From: Streptomyces sp. NBC_01314
Lineage (GTDB): Bacteria; Actinomycetota; Actinomycetes; Streptomycetales; Streptomycetaceae
Direction of reading: 5' to 3'
NCBI RefSeq assembly: GCF_041435215.1
Contig: NZ_CP108394.1
Location: 10,788,001-10,852,000, forward strand
DNA length: 64,000 nt
Shown one piece after another: positions 34,403-43,249 of this stretch. Position 1 is the first letter of the stretch, and every line of letters starts with the position of its first letter. The translations under genes were made by a program, and so were the position numbers. The notes beneath the pieces were generated by a model. That model was not told the DNA's origin. It made no database searches and saw only the letters and a list, made by a program, of their open reading frames with translations.

Positions 34403-35266
34403 TCAGGGCAGCAGGCCCAGACGGCGGGCCGTCACGACGGTTTCCATCCGGGTGTGGCAGCCCAGCTTCCGCATGGCGCTGCGCAGATAGCTCTTCACCG
34501 TCTCGGCCCGCAGGCCGAGTTCGTCCGCCACGTCGGTGTTGGTCCGCCCCAGCGCGACGCAGGACAGCACATCGAGTTCGCGCGACGAGAGGGTGCTGAG
34601 GGGGTGGGAGGCGGGAACTCCGGCGCCGGCCAGCTTGTCGCACACTCCGATGACCCGGTCCCGCAGCTCGTCGTCCGTGAGCTGCTGGGTGAGGATGCGC
34701 AGTTCCGCGTATGCCTCGCGAATCGTCTCCCACCGGGGGGACGTGGGGCCCTCGGACCGGTCGGTGGTCACCGTGGGCTCTTTGAGGGTGTCGAGGCGGC
34801 GCATCACCTCGTCCCGCACGGCCAGGTTCTGTTCCAGACCGCGGGCGGCCCGCATGACCGAGTCGACGGTCCGGTCGCCCAGGGCCACGGAGCGGCGGAC
34901 CGCGCCGTACATGACCGCCCGCACCGTCCGGTTCACCACCACGGGCGCCGCCACGACGGCATGGATGCCCTCCGCGGCGACCATGAGGTCGTAGTGGTGG
35001 CTGATCTGCTTGGAGTTCGCGTAGTCGTTGACGGCGATGGGGCGGTGCAGGGCCACCACCTTCCCGCCGAGCCCCATGCCGAATCCGAGAGTCAGTCCGA
35101 ACAGGGCGTTGGTGGAGTTGCCCGTGAACTCGGTGAGCTGCGCGTGCCGGCCCCTGACCACGACACCGCCGAAGGCGAGATCCACGCCGGCGGTGTCCCG
35201 TAACGCCTGGATGCCCCGTTTGACATGGCGGTCATCGTCCGGAACGGGGGGTGATTTCACTGTCAT
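34403..35266 (-). CDS. GAF/LuxR-type transcriptional regulator
   Basis: A 287-residue regulator. Residues about 15-160 resemble a GAF domain (GKVVALHRPIAVNDYANSKQ, MVAAEGIHAVVAAPVVVNRTVRAVMYG). Residues about 215-285 are a LuxR helix-turn-helix (LSSRELDVLSCVALGRTNTDVADELGLRAETVKSYLRSAM). This domain order is typical of regulators placed beside acyl-CoA metabolism genes in actinobacteria. The ATG at 35266 follows GAGGAAG. A paralogue with the same layout lies at 38746-39612; the two bracket the acyl-CoA dehydrogenase operon. Confidence 0.9.
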   Translation of the reverse strand: MTVKSPPVPDDDRHVKRGIQALRDTAGVDLAFGGVVVRGRHAQLTEFTGNSTNALFGLTLGFGMGLGGKVVALHRPIAVNDYANSKQISHHYDLMVAAEGIHAVVAAPVVVNRTVRAVMYGAVRRSVALGDRTVDSVMRAARGLEQNLAVRDEVMRRLDTLKEPTVTTDRSEGPTSPRWETIREAYAELRILTQQLTDDELRDRVIGVCDKLAGAGVPASHPLSTLSSRELDVLSCVALGRTNTDVADELGLRAETVKSYLRSAMRKLGCHTRMETVVTARRLGLLP

Positions 35267-35435
35267 GCGGCTTCCTCGATCTGCCTGGGGGCAGGAACGC
35301 GCCCCCTGCCCGAGACGTGCGCGGGCTTTGTGCGGGAGTGGTGCTTGTGTGGCGACTGCTGTGAACGAGTGTGTAAATGAGTACGTGCAAACGGGGTTTG
35401 CGACTCTCCGGAATACGGGGTTCAGGATCCTCCGG

Positions 35436-35499
35436 AGGCTACGGCTACGGCTACGGCTACGGCTGCCGCTGCCGCTGCCGCTACGGCTGAGGCTGCGGC
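35436..35499. repeat. Hexanucleotide repeat (GGCTAC/GGCTGC type)
   Basis: Four GGCTAC units are followed by GCTGCC units and then degenerate GGCTGA and GGCTGC copies. On the minus strand it reads CAGCCG-rich sequence and overlaps the 3' end of the NTF2-like gene, giving the tail QPQPQP. Confidence 0.85.
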
Positions 35500-36050
35500 T
35501 GTCGCTCGTCGAGCAGACGGAGCCGTTTCCCTGTCCGGGGGTTGACGGCGAGCCAGGAGGCCGGAACCAGATCGGCCTCGGCCGGCGCGGAAGGTACGGC
35601 CGCCGAGCCACTCGGGGTACAGCGGCGGCTCCGCAGCCGGTCCGCGCCCTCGGCGGGATGGAGTACGTGCGCCAGGCGGTACGTCTCACCGGTGGCGCTG
35701 TCCTCGGACAGTCGGACCGTGTGGTCACCGACGAAGTGTGTGGTCACGACGTACGACTCCGGCACGGACCGCGCGCTCGGCCGGCCGTCGCGCCCGTCGA
35801 ACACGAGGGGCGGACGGCCGGTGCCGTGCGGACGGTTCAGGACCAGTTCGCCGCCCTCGTAGAAGAGCGACGCGAACAGCTCCGTGTGCCGCCGGTCCAG
35901 GGCGGAGGCGTACGTGTCGACGGGCCGGCGCAGGTTCGGCCGGTCCCGTACGTCCTGCCCGCCGTCGACCGGGTCGGGTAAGTCGCCGTCGATCGGATCG
36001 GGGGAGGGGGTGGGGGCGTGTGGTTCGCCCAGGTCGTTCACATGGGTCAC
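35481..36050 (-). CDS. NTF2/SnoaL-like protein
   Basis: A 189-residue protein. The NTF2-like cone fold is recognisable from VDTYASALDRRHTELFASLFYEGGELVLNRP (about residues 44-74) to VPESYVVTTHFVGDHTVRLSEDSATGETYRLAHVL (about 96-130). After residue 135 the expected strands (RY.D.Y.R..GGWRI) are absent; instead the tail is low-complexity and ends in QPQPQP inside a hexamer repeat. The C-terminus may therefore be frameshifted or replaced. Start is GTG at 36050 or GTG at 36041. Members include dehydratases and steroid isomerases; no substrate can be given. Confidence 0.68.
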   Translation of the reverse strand: MTHVNDLGEPHAPTPSPDPIDGDLPDPVDGGQDVRDRPNLRRPVDTYASALDRRHTELFASLFYEGGELVLNRPHGTGRPPLVFDGRDGRPSARSVPESYVVTTHFVGDHTVRLSEDSATGETYRLAHVLHPAEGADRLRSRRCTPSGSAAVPSAPAEADLVPASWLAVNPRTGKRLRLLDERQPQPQP

Positions 36051-36122
36051 GTGTTCCGCCAGGAAGGTGTGGGAGTTGTCGTTTTCCGTGGCCGCGGGTA
36101 AGCGTCCACCGTGGCGCGGAGG

Positions 36123-36998
36123 TCAGCCGCCCGGGGTCTTCGCGGGCACGGGCAGGGGGATGCCGAGGCTGTGGATGATCCGTTCGCCGATCGGCTGGAG
36201 GAGTGCGTACAGCCGGTGTGCGCGCCGCGCGCCGAGGGCGTTCCAGGGGGCCGAGGCGAAGCGGTCGGTGAGGGCCTCCACGGCGTCCCGGGCCGCGCGG
36301 CCCCCGGGGGTGAGGTCCCCGGCGGGGTCCAGCAGTCCGCGGTCGCGGAGTCGCCGTTCGCCCTCGGCCCACTCCTCGTCGGTCCATCCGCGGCGCGCCT
36401 GGATGCTCTCGCGGACCTCGCCGCCCGCCGCGGTGATCGTCACCAGCGCCTCGACGCCGTCGAACCCGGCGTGCGTCAGGGCGGCGACGTGCCCGTCGCC
36501 CCGGTACTCGCGCAGGGTCGTCGACGCCTGCCACAGCGCGAGGTGGGGCGCCTCCGGGAGGGCGAGGACGGCGTTCGCGGCGCCGAGCGGACGGCCGGGG
36601 GCGCCGCACGCGGCAGCGGCGGCCGCCGCGAGCGACGCGGCCTCGGCGAGTTCCGGACCGTCGACCGCGTCGCCCAGCAGCGCGCGCAGCGCGGCGTCCA
36701 CACCGGCCAGCCGAGCGGCCAGTACGTCGTCGGGGAGCGCGGTCTCCCACACGGAGGTGACCGCTCGGGCGACCAGGCTCGGCTTGAAGTGATGGAAGAG
36801 CGCGGTGACCAAGGCCGCCGGAGCCGGGCCCAGCGGAGCGGCACGCCCGCCGAAGTAGCCGCGCCAGGTGCCCTTCAGCCCGATTTTCAGGAACGCGTCC
36901 TGAACCTGGGGCGCGTAGTAGAGCACCGCGTGGTAGGGCTCGATGACGTCGTGCAGGGCCCGCGCCGTGGTCCGGGGTGTCACCGTCGGCGCGCTCAC
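36123..36998 (-). CDS. SCO6745-family protein
   Basis: A 291-residue helical protein of the actinobacterial SCO6745 family, with the opening TARALHDVIEPYHAVLYYAP, the middle stretch FGGRAAPLGPAPAALVTALFHHFKPSLVARAV, and a C-terminal winged-helix-like part (RRGWTDEEWAEGERRLRDRGLLDPAGDLTPGG). Database names for this family sometimes mention a MarR-like or HTH domain; function is unknown. Its GTG overlaps the acyl-CoA dehydrogenase stop (GTGA at 36995-36998), so the two are coupled and likely work in one process. Confidence 0.82.
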   Translation of the reverse strand: MSAPTVTPRTTARALHDVIEPYHAVLYYAPQVQDAFLKIGLKGTWRGYFGGRAAPLGPAPAALVTALFHHFKPSLVARAVTSVWETALPDDVLAARLAGVDAALRALLGDAVDGPELAEAASLAAAAAAACGAPGRPLGAANAVLALPEAPHLALWQASTTLREYRGDGHVAALTHAGFDGVEALVTITAAGGEVRESIQARRGWTDEEWAEGERRLRDRGLLDPAGDLTPGGRAARDAVEALTDRFASAPWNALGARRAHRLYALLQPIGERIIHSLGIPLPVPAKTPGG

Positions 36999-38227
36999 CG
37001 AGAGGCCCCTTCCATGAGCGGGCCCCGTGTCTCGTGCGGTGCGTCCTCCTCGGCCTGCGCCGTGGAGAAGTGCAGCAGGCCCGACAGTCCCCGTTTGTCG
37101 ATCTCGTCGGCGACCATGAGCCGTTGGACCTCGGAGGTGCCCATCCAGATCCGGTCGACGCGGGTGTCGCGGTAGAGGCGCTCCACCGGGTTGTCACGCA
37201 TGTAGCCGCGTCCGCCGAAGATCTGCACCGCCCGGTCGACGACCCGCCCGGCGGCCTCGGTCGCCGACACCTTGGCCATGGCCACCTGCGCGTTGAGCGT
37301 CCTGGGGTCGCCGCCCCGGTCGATCTCCCACGCGACCCGGTACACCAGCATGCGGTTCACGGCGATGTCGATGGCGGAGTCCGCCAGCATGGCCTGGATC
37401 AACTGGTGCCTGATGATGGGCTGTCCGCCCTGCACCCGCTCGCGCGCCCAGTCCGACGCCAGCCGCAGCGCTCGCTCGGCGGCACCCACGGCGCGCGCCG
37501 CGACCAGGACCCGCTCCTCGAAGAAGGTGGCCTGCACGAGGTCGAGCCCGAAGCCCACCTCGCCGAGGACGGCGTCGTGGCCCACTTTCACATGGTCGAA
37601 GGCGAAGTGCGGGTGCTCGTAGGCGAAGTTGTGGGTGTAGCGCGGTGTGTCGACCAGCCGTACGCCCGGTGCGTCCTTGTCGACGAGGAACATGGTGGGA
37701 GCCCCGTCGGGGCGGACGATCGCCAGAACGATCAGGTAGTCCGCCACGTCCCCCATGGTGACGAACCACTTCTCACCGGTGATGCGGTACCCGTCGAGGG
37801 TGCGCTCCGCGACGGTGGCGATGTGCCGGGGGTCGGAGCCGGCATCCGGCTCGGTGATGGCCCTGGCCCCGAAGCGCTCGCCCCGGTTCTCCGGAAGGAG
37901 ATACCGCTCGCGCTGCTCCGGGGTACAGGCGAGCAGGGCGGCGGCGGTCGGCCGCCACACGGCGGCCCACAGGCCGTTGGTGAGCGTTCCCAGCTCCTCT
38001 TCCACGGTCACCTGCTCGACCCAGCTCAGCCCTGCGCCTCCCCAGGCGACCGGCGCGTTCATCGCCTGCAGACCACTGTCCAGCACGGTTCGCCGGAGGG
38101 CGGCTCTGCTCTCCGGGCCCAGACCGTTGTCGGCCTCGCATTCGTCTTCGTAGACCGCGATCTTCCGGGCGAGTTCGACAGCGCTTTCTCTGAGTTCCGC
38201 GAGACGTGGAGAGTAAGAGAAGTCCAT
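36995..38227 (-). CDS. Acyl-CoA dehydrogenase
   Basis: A 410-residue flavoenzyme of the acyl-CoA dehydrogenase family. ITEPDAGSDPRHIATVAERTLDGYRITGEKWFVT (about residues 122-155) is the middle beta domain; the C-terminal helical domain has QLIQAMLADSAIDIAVNRML and the signature AVQIFGGRGYMRDNPVERLYRDTRVDRIWMGTSEVQR. The last segment places SEV where short-chain enzymes carry the catalytic glutamate region. It dehydrogenates an acyl-CoA to the enoyl-CoA with FAD; chain length is unknown. ATG at 38227 follows GAGAGGCG. It is the first gene of the operon. Confidence 0.95.
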   Translation of the reverse strand: MDFSYSPRLAELRESAVELARKIAVYEDECEADNGLGPESRAALRRTVLDSGLQAMNAPVAWGGAGLSWVEQVTVEEELGTLTNGLWAAVWRPTAAALLACTPEQRERYLLPENRGERFGARAITEPDAGSDPRHIATVAERTLDGYRITGEKWFVTMGDVADYLIVLAIVRPDGAPTMFLVDKDAPGVRLVDTPRYTHNFAYEHPHFAFDHVKVGHDAVLGEVGFGLDLVQATFFEERVLVAARAVGAAERALRLASDWARERVQGGQPIIRHQLIQAMLADSAIDIAVNRMLVYRVAWEIDRGGDPRTLNAQVAMAKVSATEAAGRVVDRAVQIFGGRGYMRDNPVERLYRDTRVDRIWMGTSEVQRLMVADEIDKRGLSGLLHFSTAQAEEDAPHETRGPLMEGASR

Positions 38228-38745
38228 GGGGCGCCTCTCTGCGCGCGCAAGCTCGGACCTGCTGGGGGGGGTACACAACGGCCCGGTGTCCGGCGGGCCT
38301 TGAGTCGGTGGAGGGAGAGGAGGGGGGAGAGGGAGAAGAAGAGGGCGCGCACCCGGTCCGGCCGGAGCCGGGAGCGGCTTGTGGCACCACCATGAGGTAG
38401 ACCGGGCCCGCCCAGCTACCCCCGTCTGAGGGTAAAGCGCAGGTAACGGATCTCTGCATACCGGGTCAAAACAGAGTCGTCGGTGACTCGGGCCGTCGCG
38501 GGATCCGATCGCTCCACTGTGCGTGCACGTGTCACCTCCTGTGGAACTGACGCACCATCAACTATGTTTCAGCTGTGTGCTCTTGACGCGGTCGAGCAGC
38601 TTGCAGAACTGTTCTCCTGACGACGGGGGCGTCGGCCGTGGCAGCGCCGGACGAGGCCCGGCTGCCCTGACCGGGCAGCCGATCCCGCGCTCCTCGACCG
38701 CAGCGACGCGCCCCACTGTCGGTCAGGTTAGGAGTCGACCCGGTC
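38228..38745. other. 518-base divergent region
   Basis: It lies between the divergent starts of the acyl-CoA dehydrogenase and LuxR genes and should hold both promoters. It has a purine-rich run (GGAGGGAGAGGAGGGGAG, near 38311-38328) and an AT-richer patch around 38550-38620 with CTTGACGCGG at 38582, a possible -35 element without a convincing -10. No gene is seen. Confidence 0.45.
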
Positions 38746-39612
38746 GTGTTACCCGCGGAAGACAGCGAAGAGGCCGCCGCCGCCCGCGCCGCGGTGCTGG
38801 CGCTGCGCAGGGAGAGTGGGATGCCCGTCGCCGGGGCGGCCTGGGTCGTCGGCCCGGGGCAGCTGCGGATCGGCGAGACGAGCGGGGTGAGGTCACGGGA
38901 CCGCCGGGGGCTGTCCGTGCCGGCGGGGGCCGGGCTGATCGGCAAGGTGCTCACGACCAGCCGGCCGGCCGCGGTGAGCGACTACCGGTCGGCCCAGCGG
39001 ATCAGCCACGAGTACGACTCCTTCGTCGCGGCCGAGGGGGTACGGGCGATGGCGGCGGCACCCGTGATCGTGGGAACCGCCGTCCGGGCCGTTCTCTTCG
39101 TGGGATCGCGTGAGGCGGTACGTCTCGGCGACCGGGTGCGGACGGCGCTGACGCAGGCGGCGCGCGACCTGGAGCAGTTCCTCGCGGCTCATGAACAGGT
39201 CCACCGGCTGCTGTCGGAGGCCCGAGCCGTACGCGACAGCACCGCGCCCCGTGACGGCGCCGCCCTGGAACGCGTCCACGAGGCCCACACCGACCTGCTG
39301 GACTTCACCGCGACGCTCGATGACGGACACCTCAAGGAGCGTTTCCACGAGGTGTGCAGTCTGCTGGAACAGGGCTGCTGCGCCGAGGGGGCCGAGGAAC
39401 CGTCACCGGAGACGTCGGCGCGATTGTCGCCACGCGAACTCGACGTCCTCACCGCGGTCGCCGGGGGCTGCACCAACCTCGACATCTCCGACCGGCTCGA
39501 CATCGGCCTGGAGACCGTGAAGGGTTACCTGCGCTCGGTCATGCGCAAACTCGGCACCACCACCCGCTTCGAAGCGGTCACCGCGGCGCGGCGCGCGGGA
39601 CTTCTGTCATGA
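38746..39612 (+). CDS. GAF/LuxR-type regulator with a TTA second codon
   Basis: A 288-residue regulator, paralogous to 34403-35266. The GAF-like part contains LIGKVLTTSRPAAVSDYRSAQRISHEYDSFVAAEGVRAMAAAPVIVGTAVRAVLF; the LuxR part is LSPRELDVLTAVAGGCTNLDISDRLDIGLETVKGYLRSVM. The start is GTG at 38746 with AGGAG 11 bases upstream, and the next codon is TTA. In Streptomyces TTA is read by the bldA leucyl-tRNA, so translation would be tied to development. If translation instead began at ATG 38821, the TTA would not be used. Confidence 0.88.
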   Translation: MLPAEDSEEAAAARAAVLALRRESGMPVAGAAWVVGPGQLRIGETSGVRSRDRRGLSVPAGAGLIGKVLTTSRPAAVSDYRSAQRISHEYDSFVAAEGVRAMAAAPVIVGTAVRAVLFVGSREAVRLGDRVRTALTQAARDLEQFLAAHEQVHRLLSEARAVRDSTAPRDGAALERVHEAHTDLLDFTATLDDGHLKERFHEVCSLLEQGCCAEGAEEPSPETSARLSPRELDVLTAVAGGCTNLDISDRLDIGLETVKGYLRSVMRKLGTTTRFEAVTAARRAGLLS

Positions 39613-39615
39613 TCC

Positions 39616-39810
39616 GGGCCCATCTTCACCGCGTTGGCCGGGCGATGCGGCCTACCGCGCCGGACCGTGCCCATGCCGCCTCTGCCGAGAACTTCGTGGA
39701 GCAGATACCGCCCGGCGATCAGCCGTTCCGAGCCGCGCTGTGAACGCGTCGCCGTCCGGTCGGCGCCGCCTCCGGGTGTCACGCGCTCGCTGACGTTTCC
39801 TTCCCGGAGG
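39616..39810 (-). pseudogene. N-terminal fragment of a PknB-type Ser/Thr protein kinase
   Basis: The minus strand reads SERLIAGRYLLHEVLGRGGMGTVRRG (39645-39730). This is the start of an actinobacterial eukaryotic-type kinase, including the glycine-rich ATP loop GRGGMGTV. After about ten more residues homology ends, and the lysine, catalytic loop and all later motifs are missing. It is a remnant, not a kinase. The rest of the 39613-40036 gap shows nothing else. Confidence 0.6.
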
Positions 39811-40036
39811 GCTGATGCCCGCCGGTGTCGTCGCTCGTTCGAACGGGGGTGAGCACAGCGGAGCGCGACGTGAGTACTTGCCGTCAACTGCGTGGCGTTG
39901 AAGGGCCTTTGGGCGACCCGGAAACCCACCCGGACCTGCTGTCGGCCGAGTGGGGGCCTGGTGACGGCTTCCTTCCGGGTTCGGCCGCGCCGAGGCGCCG
40001 GACCCGGAAGGAGTCATCGCGGCCGTCGTGTCGCCG

Positions 40037-41080
40037 CTACTTCTTCCACGCCCAGTGCAGGCGGTCGAGCCCGCTCTGGTTGTTGACCTTCAGGCTGAGG
40101 CGGGTGCCCGTGCCCTGGAGGGTGGTGAGGGAGTAGGTGTCACCGTTGCGCAGGCCGGGCCAGTAGACCGAGCCGAGGCGCAACTCCCGGATGACGTCGG
40201 TCGCGGCCTGGATGTAGGCGACCTCGTTGGAGCCGTTGACCGGGCCGTTGTAGTCCAGGCCGGTCGTCATGGAAGCGCCGAACTCGTCGAGGATCGTGCG
40301 CGAGGCACAGGTGCCGATGCGCTCCTTGAAGTCCGCCTTCCACTGGTCGACGCTGGTCCAGTCGGTGTGCCAGAAGCCGTAGTTGTGCAGGGCGATCCGG
40401 GTGCCGTCGAGCCGGCTGTCGGCGCACACCGGCTTGACGTCCTCGCTGTACTTGAACCCGCCGATGAGGACCCGGTCGCGGGGGATGGAGCGGTGCTTGG
40501 TCAGCCAGCGGGCGGCCACGTCGCGCCACTCCTGGGAGGTGTAGCCGAACGGCTCGTTCATCGGCTCGAAGTACACCTTGGAGTTGTGGCCGTAGGCGGA
40601 GGTGATCCGCCCCCACATCCGGTCCCAGGAGGCCTGGTCGTCGATCTTGCCGTCCTTGGCGTTGTCGGCCTCCCAGTAGCCCAGGATGACCTTGAAGCCC
40701 TTGGCGGTGGCGGCGTCGATCGCGGCCCGGTACGACTTCCAGAAGGGGCCGTTCACGGACGTGGGGTTGACCGGGAGCCGGACCGTGTTGGCGCCGAGCT
40801 TGGAGAACCCGCCGATGATCGCCCGGGACTTGGCGTAGGTCGTGGCGTAACTGTCGGTGGTCGACAGGCCCGAGGGTACGACCGCGTCGTCGGCGTAGTT
40901 GTCGCGGGGGTCGGCCCAGTTGACGCCGCGGAAGTCGCTGACGGGCGGCGGCGAGGAATGGCGGGAGGCGGCGGCTGCGGGGGAGGCGGACGCGGGGGAG
41001 GCGATGACTCCGCCGAATGCCGTGACGCCGGCCAGCGACGCTGCGAGGCAGGCTGTCCCGCGATGGTTCTTTAGTGGCAC
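40037..41080 (-). CDS. Secreted glycoside hydrolase family 5 enzyme (cellulase-like)
   Basis: A 347-residue exported TIM-barrel hydrolase. Residues 1-40 are a signal peptide (PLKNHRGTACLAASLAGVTAFGG, then an alanine/serine-rich cleavage region). The acid/base glutamate is in KVYFEPMNEPFGY (about residue 178), and the nucleophile is in TILDEFGASM (about 267), as in GH5. RGVNWADP marks the first strand. No carbohydrate-binding module follows. It probably cleaves beta-1,4-linked glucan or mannan outside the cell. GTG at 41080 has AAAGGGA upstream; a longer ORF to 41182 would put the signal peptide inside the protein. Confidence 0.9.
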   Translation of the reverse strand: MPLKNHRGTACLAASLAGVTAFGGVIASPASASPAAAASRHSSPPPVSDFRGVNWADPRDNYADDAVVPSGLSTTDSYATTYAKSRAIIGGFSKLGANTVRLPVNPTSVNGPFWKSYRAAIDAATAKGFKVILGYWEADNAKDGKIDDQASWDRMWGRITSAYGHNSKVYFEPMNEPFGYTSQEWRDVAARWLTKHRSIPRDRVLIGGFKYSEDVKPVCADSRLDGTRIALHNYGFWHTDWTSVDQWKADFKERIGTCASRTILDEFGASMTTGLDYNGPVNGSNEVAYIQAATDVIRELRLGSVYWPGLRNGDTYSLTTLQGTGTRLSLKVNNQSGLDRLHWAWKK

Positions 41081-41215
41081 CAGATCCCTTTCAGGGCAGT
41101 TGCGTCCGCGAAACCCCGAGGTGCGGGTAGGCGGCTCTGTAACTCCCGCAAAGTAGAAGAGGTCTCGAACAGAGGTCAACACATCTGCACACCAAATTTC
41201 ATCAAGAAAGCAGAA

Positions 41216-42460
41216 CTACGAGCCACCCACGGCCAGTTCCGACCCGGAGAGGCGCACCCGGATGCCGTCCTCCTCCACGCGGACGTCCCGCAACCGCATG
41301 GTCCCGCGCTCCGGCTCCGGCAGCTCGAAGGACAGGGACAGCCGGTCGGCGAGGACCGGGCGGGTGAGCCGGGACAGGGCGTCGAGGAGGTCGGGGTCGA
41401 GGCCCAGGGCGCGCAGCACGGCGGGGTTGTCCAGGGCCAGGTCGATGAGGTTGAGGTCCTGGGCCCGGCCGGCGAAGCGCGGTGTGCCCGTCAGTTCGGC
41501 GAGCTTGCCGTCGTCACCCAGGGCCTCGCGCGCGGTCGCGTCGGACACCCCCAGCCGTCGTACGATCGCCGGGACCGACAGCAGCGCCTTCGCCCTACGG
41601 GTCTCCCGGGCGAGGTCGGCGGACGCCTTCGGCGTCAGGTGCAGGCCGTCCGAGGCGCGCGTGCCGGGGCGGTAGGTCGCCAGGTCCCCGATGTCCAGGC
41701 GCATGCCGCCGATCTGTGTGGCGATGCCCCGCTCGCCCTGCCGCCGGATCGTGGCCTCGGCGCGCAGCCGCAGGTCGCGCCCGGCGACCGGCAGGGTGCC
41801 GCGCGCCCGGACCCGGTTTCGGCCATCACCGGTGAACGTCACCTGGGACGCGCCGAGTTCGCGGTTGAGGTCGGCGAAGGACAGCAGCACGTCGCCGTCG
41901 AGCCGGGGGACGCGGGCGCCGCGCACGGAGGTGAGGCCGTCGGCGTCCAGTCGTACGTCGTGGGCCGTGGCCGACACCTTCGCCAGCGACACCCGGTCGG
42001 CCGCCACGTCCGGCACGGTCACCCGCACCGAGTCCAGCCGCTTACCCGCGAGTTGGGTGAGGAAGGGGAAACCGCCGATCTCCACCTCGGGTGCCGCGGC
42101 CAGATTCAGCCGTTCCTCCAAGGCGTCCGCGGCCCGGTGTTCGGCGTAAAGCAGCGCCCAGCGGTCGGCGAGGGCCACGAAGGAGGCGAGGACGACCACG
42201 CCCACCACCGCCTTCACCGCGAGGGGCAGCCCGGCGAAACGGCCACGCCGACGCCGGCCGCCGCGGCGATGGACGGGCGGGGTCCACTCCGGTTCCTGCT
42301 CGTCCCGCCGCTCGGCGGCGCCCTCGTCGAAGAAGTCCTCCAGAGAGGTCACTTCCAGTGGGGCGTCATCGAGGGTGCCGAGTTCGTCGTACGGGTTGGG
42401 GGGCGCGTCGGAGCGGTCGTGGGCAGGCTGATGCGGATCTGTGCGGTGGGGGGAGCGCAT
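41216..42460 (-). CDS. DUF2993 (LmeA-like) membrane-anchored protein
   Basis: A 414-residue protein. Residues 1-75 are a charged, proline-rich cytoplasmic segment ending in RRGGRRRRGRF. One transmembrane helix follows (LAVKAVVGVVVLASFVALADRW, about residues 80-101). The rest is the DUF2993 domain (APEVEIGGFPFLTQLAGKRLDSVRVTVPDV; LDGDVLLSFADLNRELG), related to mycobacterial LmeA, a lipid-binding envelope protein. The domain faces the outside. It probably binds phospholipid or lipoglycan; evidence in Streptomyces is lacking. No operon partners are obvious. Confidence 0.88.
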   Translation of the reverse strand: MRSPHRTDPHQPAHDRSDAPPNPYDELGTLDDAPLEVTSLEDFFDEGAAERRDEQEPEWTPPVHRRGGRRRRGRFAGLPLAVKAVVGVVVLASFVALADRWALLYAEHRAADALEERLNLAAAPEVEIGGFPFLTQLAGKRLDSVRVTVPDVAADRVSLAKVSATAHDVRLDADGLTSVRGARVPRLDGDVLLSFADLNRELGASQVTFTGDGRNRVRARGTLPVAGRDLRLRAEATIRRQGERGIATQIGGMRLDIGDLATYRPGTRASDGLHLTPKASADLARETRRAKALLSVPAIVRRLGVSDATAREALGDDGKLAELTGTPRFAGRAQDLNLIDLALDNPAVLRALGLDPDLLDALSRLTRPVLADRLSLSFELPEPERGTMRLRDVRVEEDGIRVRLSGSELAVGGS

Positions 42461-42523
42461 CGTCTCATCCGAACATGCGCCCTACCCCTGCCCGCAACCT
42501 GAACCCCGGGTATGCGATGTAGT

Positions 42524-43249
42524 TCACGATCGCGATCCGCTGGTGGACCGGGCCCGCCACAGGTCGCGGAGCAAAGCGATTTCGGCCATGTGGTGGATGA
42601 ATTCGAGGTTGGCCCCCGCCAGGACGCCGATGAACGGGTCGTCCGGGGCGGAGCCGTACGGGTACTGCGAGAAGCCGACCGTGTCGAGTTGCTCGTCGGT
42701 GACGCCGGCGACGCTGTCGCGCCATCGGTCGATCAGTGGCCAGAACCGGTCGAGCGCCGAGGTGGCGGACGGGGTGAAGTCGACCGCCAGCTTCGGATCC
42801 TGCCGCCGTTCGCCGAAGGTCCACTCCCAGCTGCCCGCGAACTGGACGTGCAGGTGTGCCAGTCGCCACGCGATGGTCGTGACCGGCGTCCGGTCGGGCT
42901 CCGGTGCGCCGGCGTGGGCGAGGACCTGCTGGACCCGCTCGACGCTCACACTCCAGTCCTCGGCGATCCTGGCGACGGTCATACCATCGGCGGCCTGCCG
43001 GGCGACCTCGGCGTACTCGCTCGCCGGGATGTCCGGAGCACCCAGGTCGAGCACCCACTCGCCCGGCCCGAACGCCCTGGGCGTCGTCGCCCGGTCCCGG
43101 TGCCGGACCGACCAGCAACCCGGCACCGGCTCCCACAGGTACTCCTCGTCGCCGAGCCCCGTCAGCCGCACCTGAGCCATCTCCCTGGCCTGGTCGAACT
43201 GGTCAAGCAGTAAGCCCAATCGGCCGGTCCCCGCGCCCTCGGTGTCCAT
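42524..43249 (-). CDS. DinB-superfamily protein
   Basis: A 241-residue protein of the DinB/maleylpyruvate-isomerase-like superfamily. The four-helix bundle is marked by LLLDQFDQAREMAQVRLTGLGDEEYLWEPVPG, the histidine-bearing WRLAHLHVQFAGSWEWTF and FIHHMAEIALLRDLWRA, which provide the usual metal-binding histidines. A sequence of about 45 residues (ADGMTVARIAEDWSVSVERV, with a helix-turn-helix flavour) sits between the helices. Family members bind Ni or Zn and use thiol cofactors; the substrate is unknown. ATG at 43249 follows GGAG. Confidence 0.82.
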   Translation of the reverse strand: MDTEGAGTGRLGLLLDQFDQAREMAQVRLTGLGDEEYLWEPVPGCWSVRHRDRATTPRAFGPGEWVLDLGAPDIPASEYAEVARQAADGMTVARIAEDWSVSVERVQQVLAHAGAPEPDRTPVTTIAWRLAHLHVQFAGSWEWTFGERRQDPKLAVDFTPSATSALDRFWPLIDRWRDSVAGVTDEQLDTVGFSQYPYGSAPDDPFIGVLAGANLEFIHHMAEIALLRDLWRARSTSGSRS

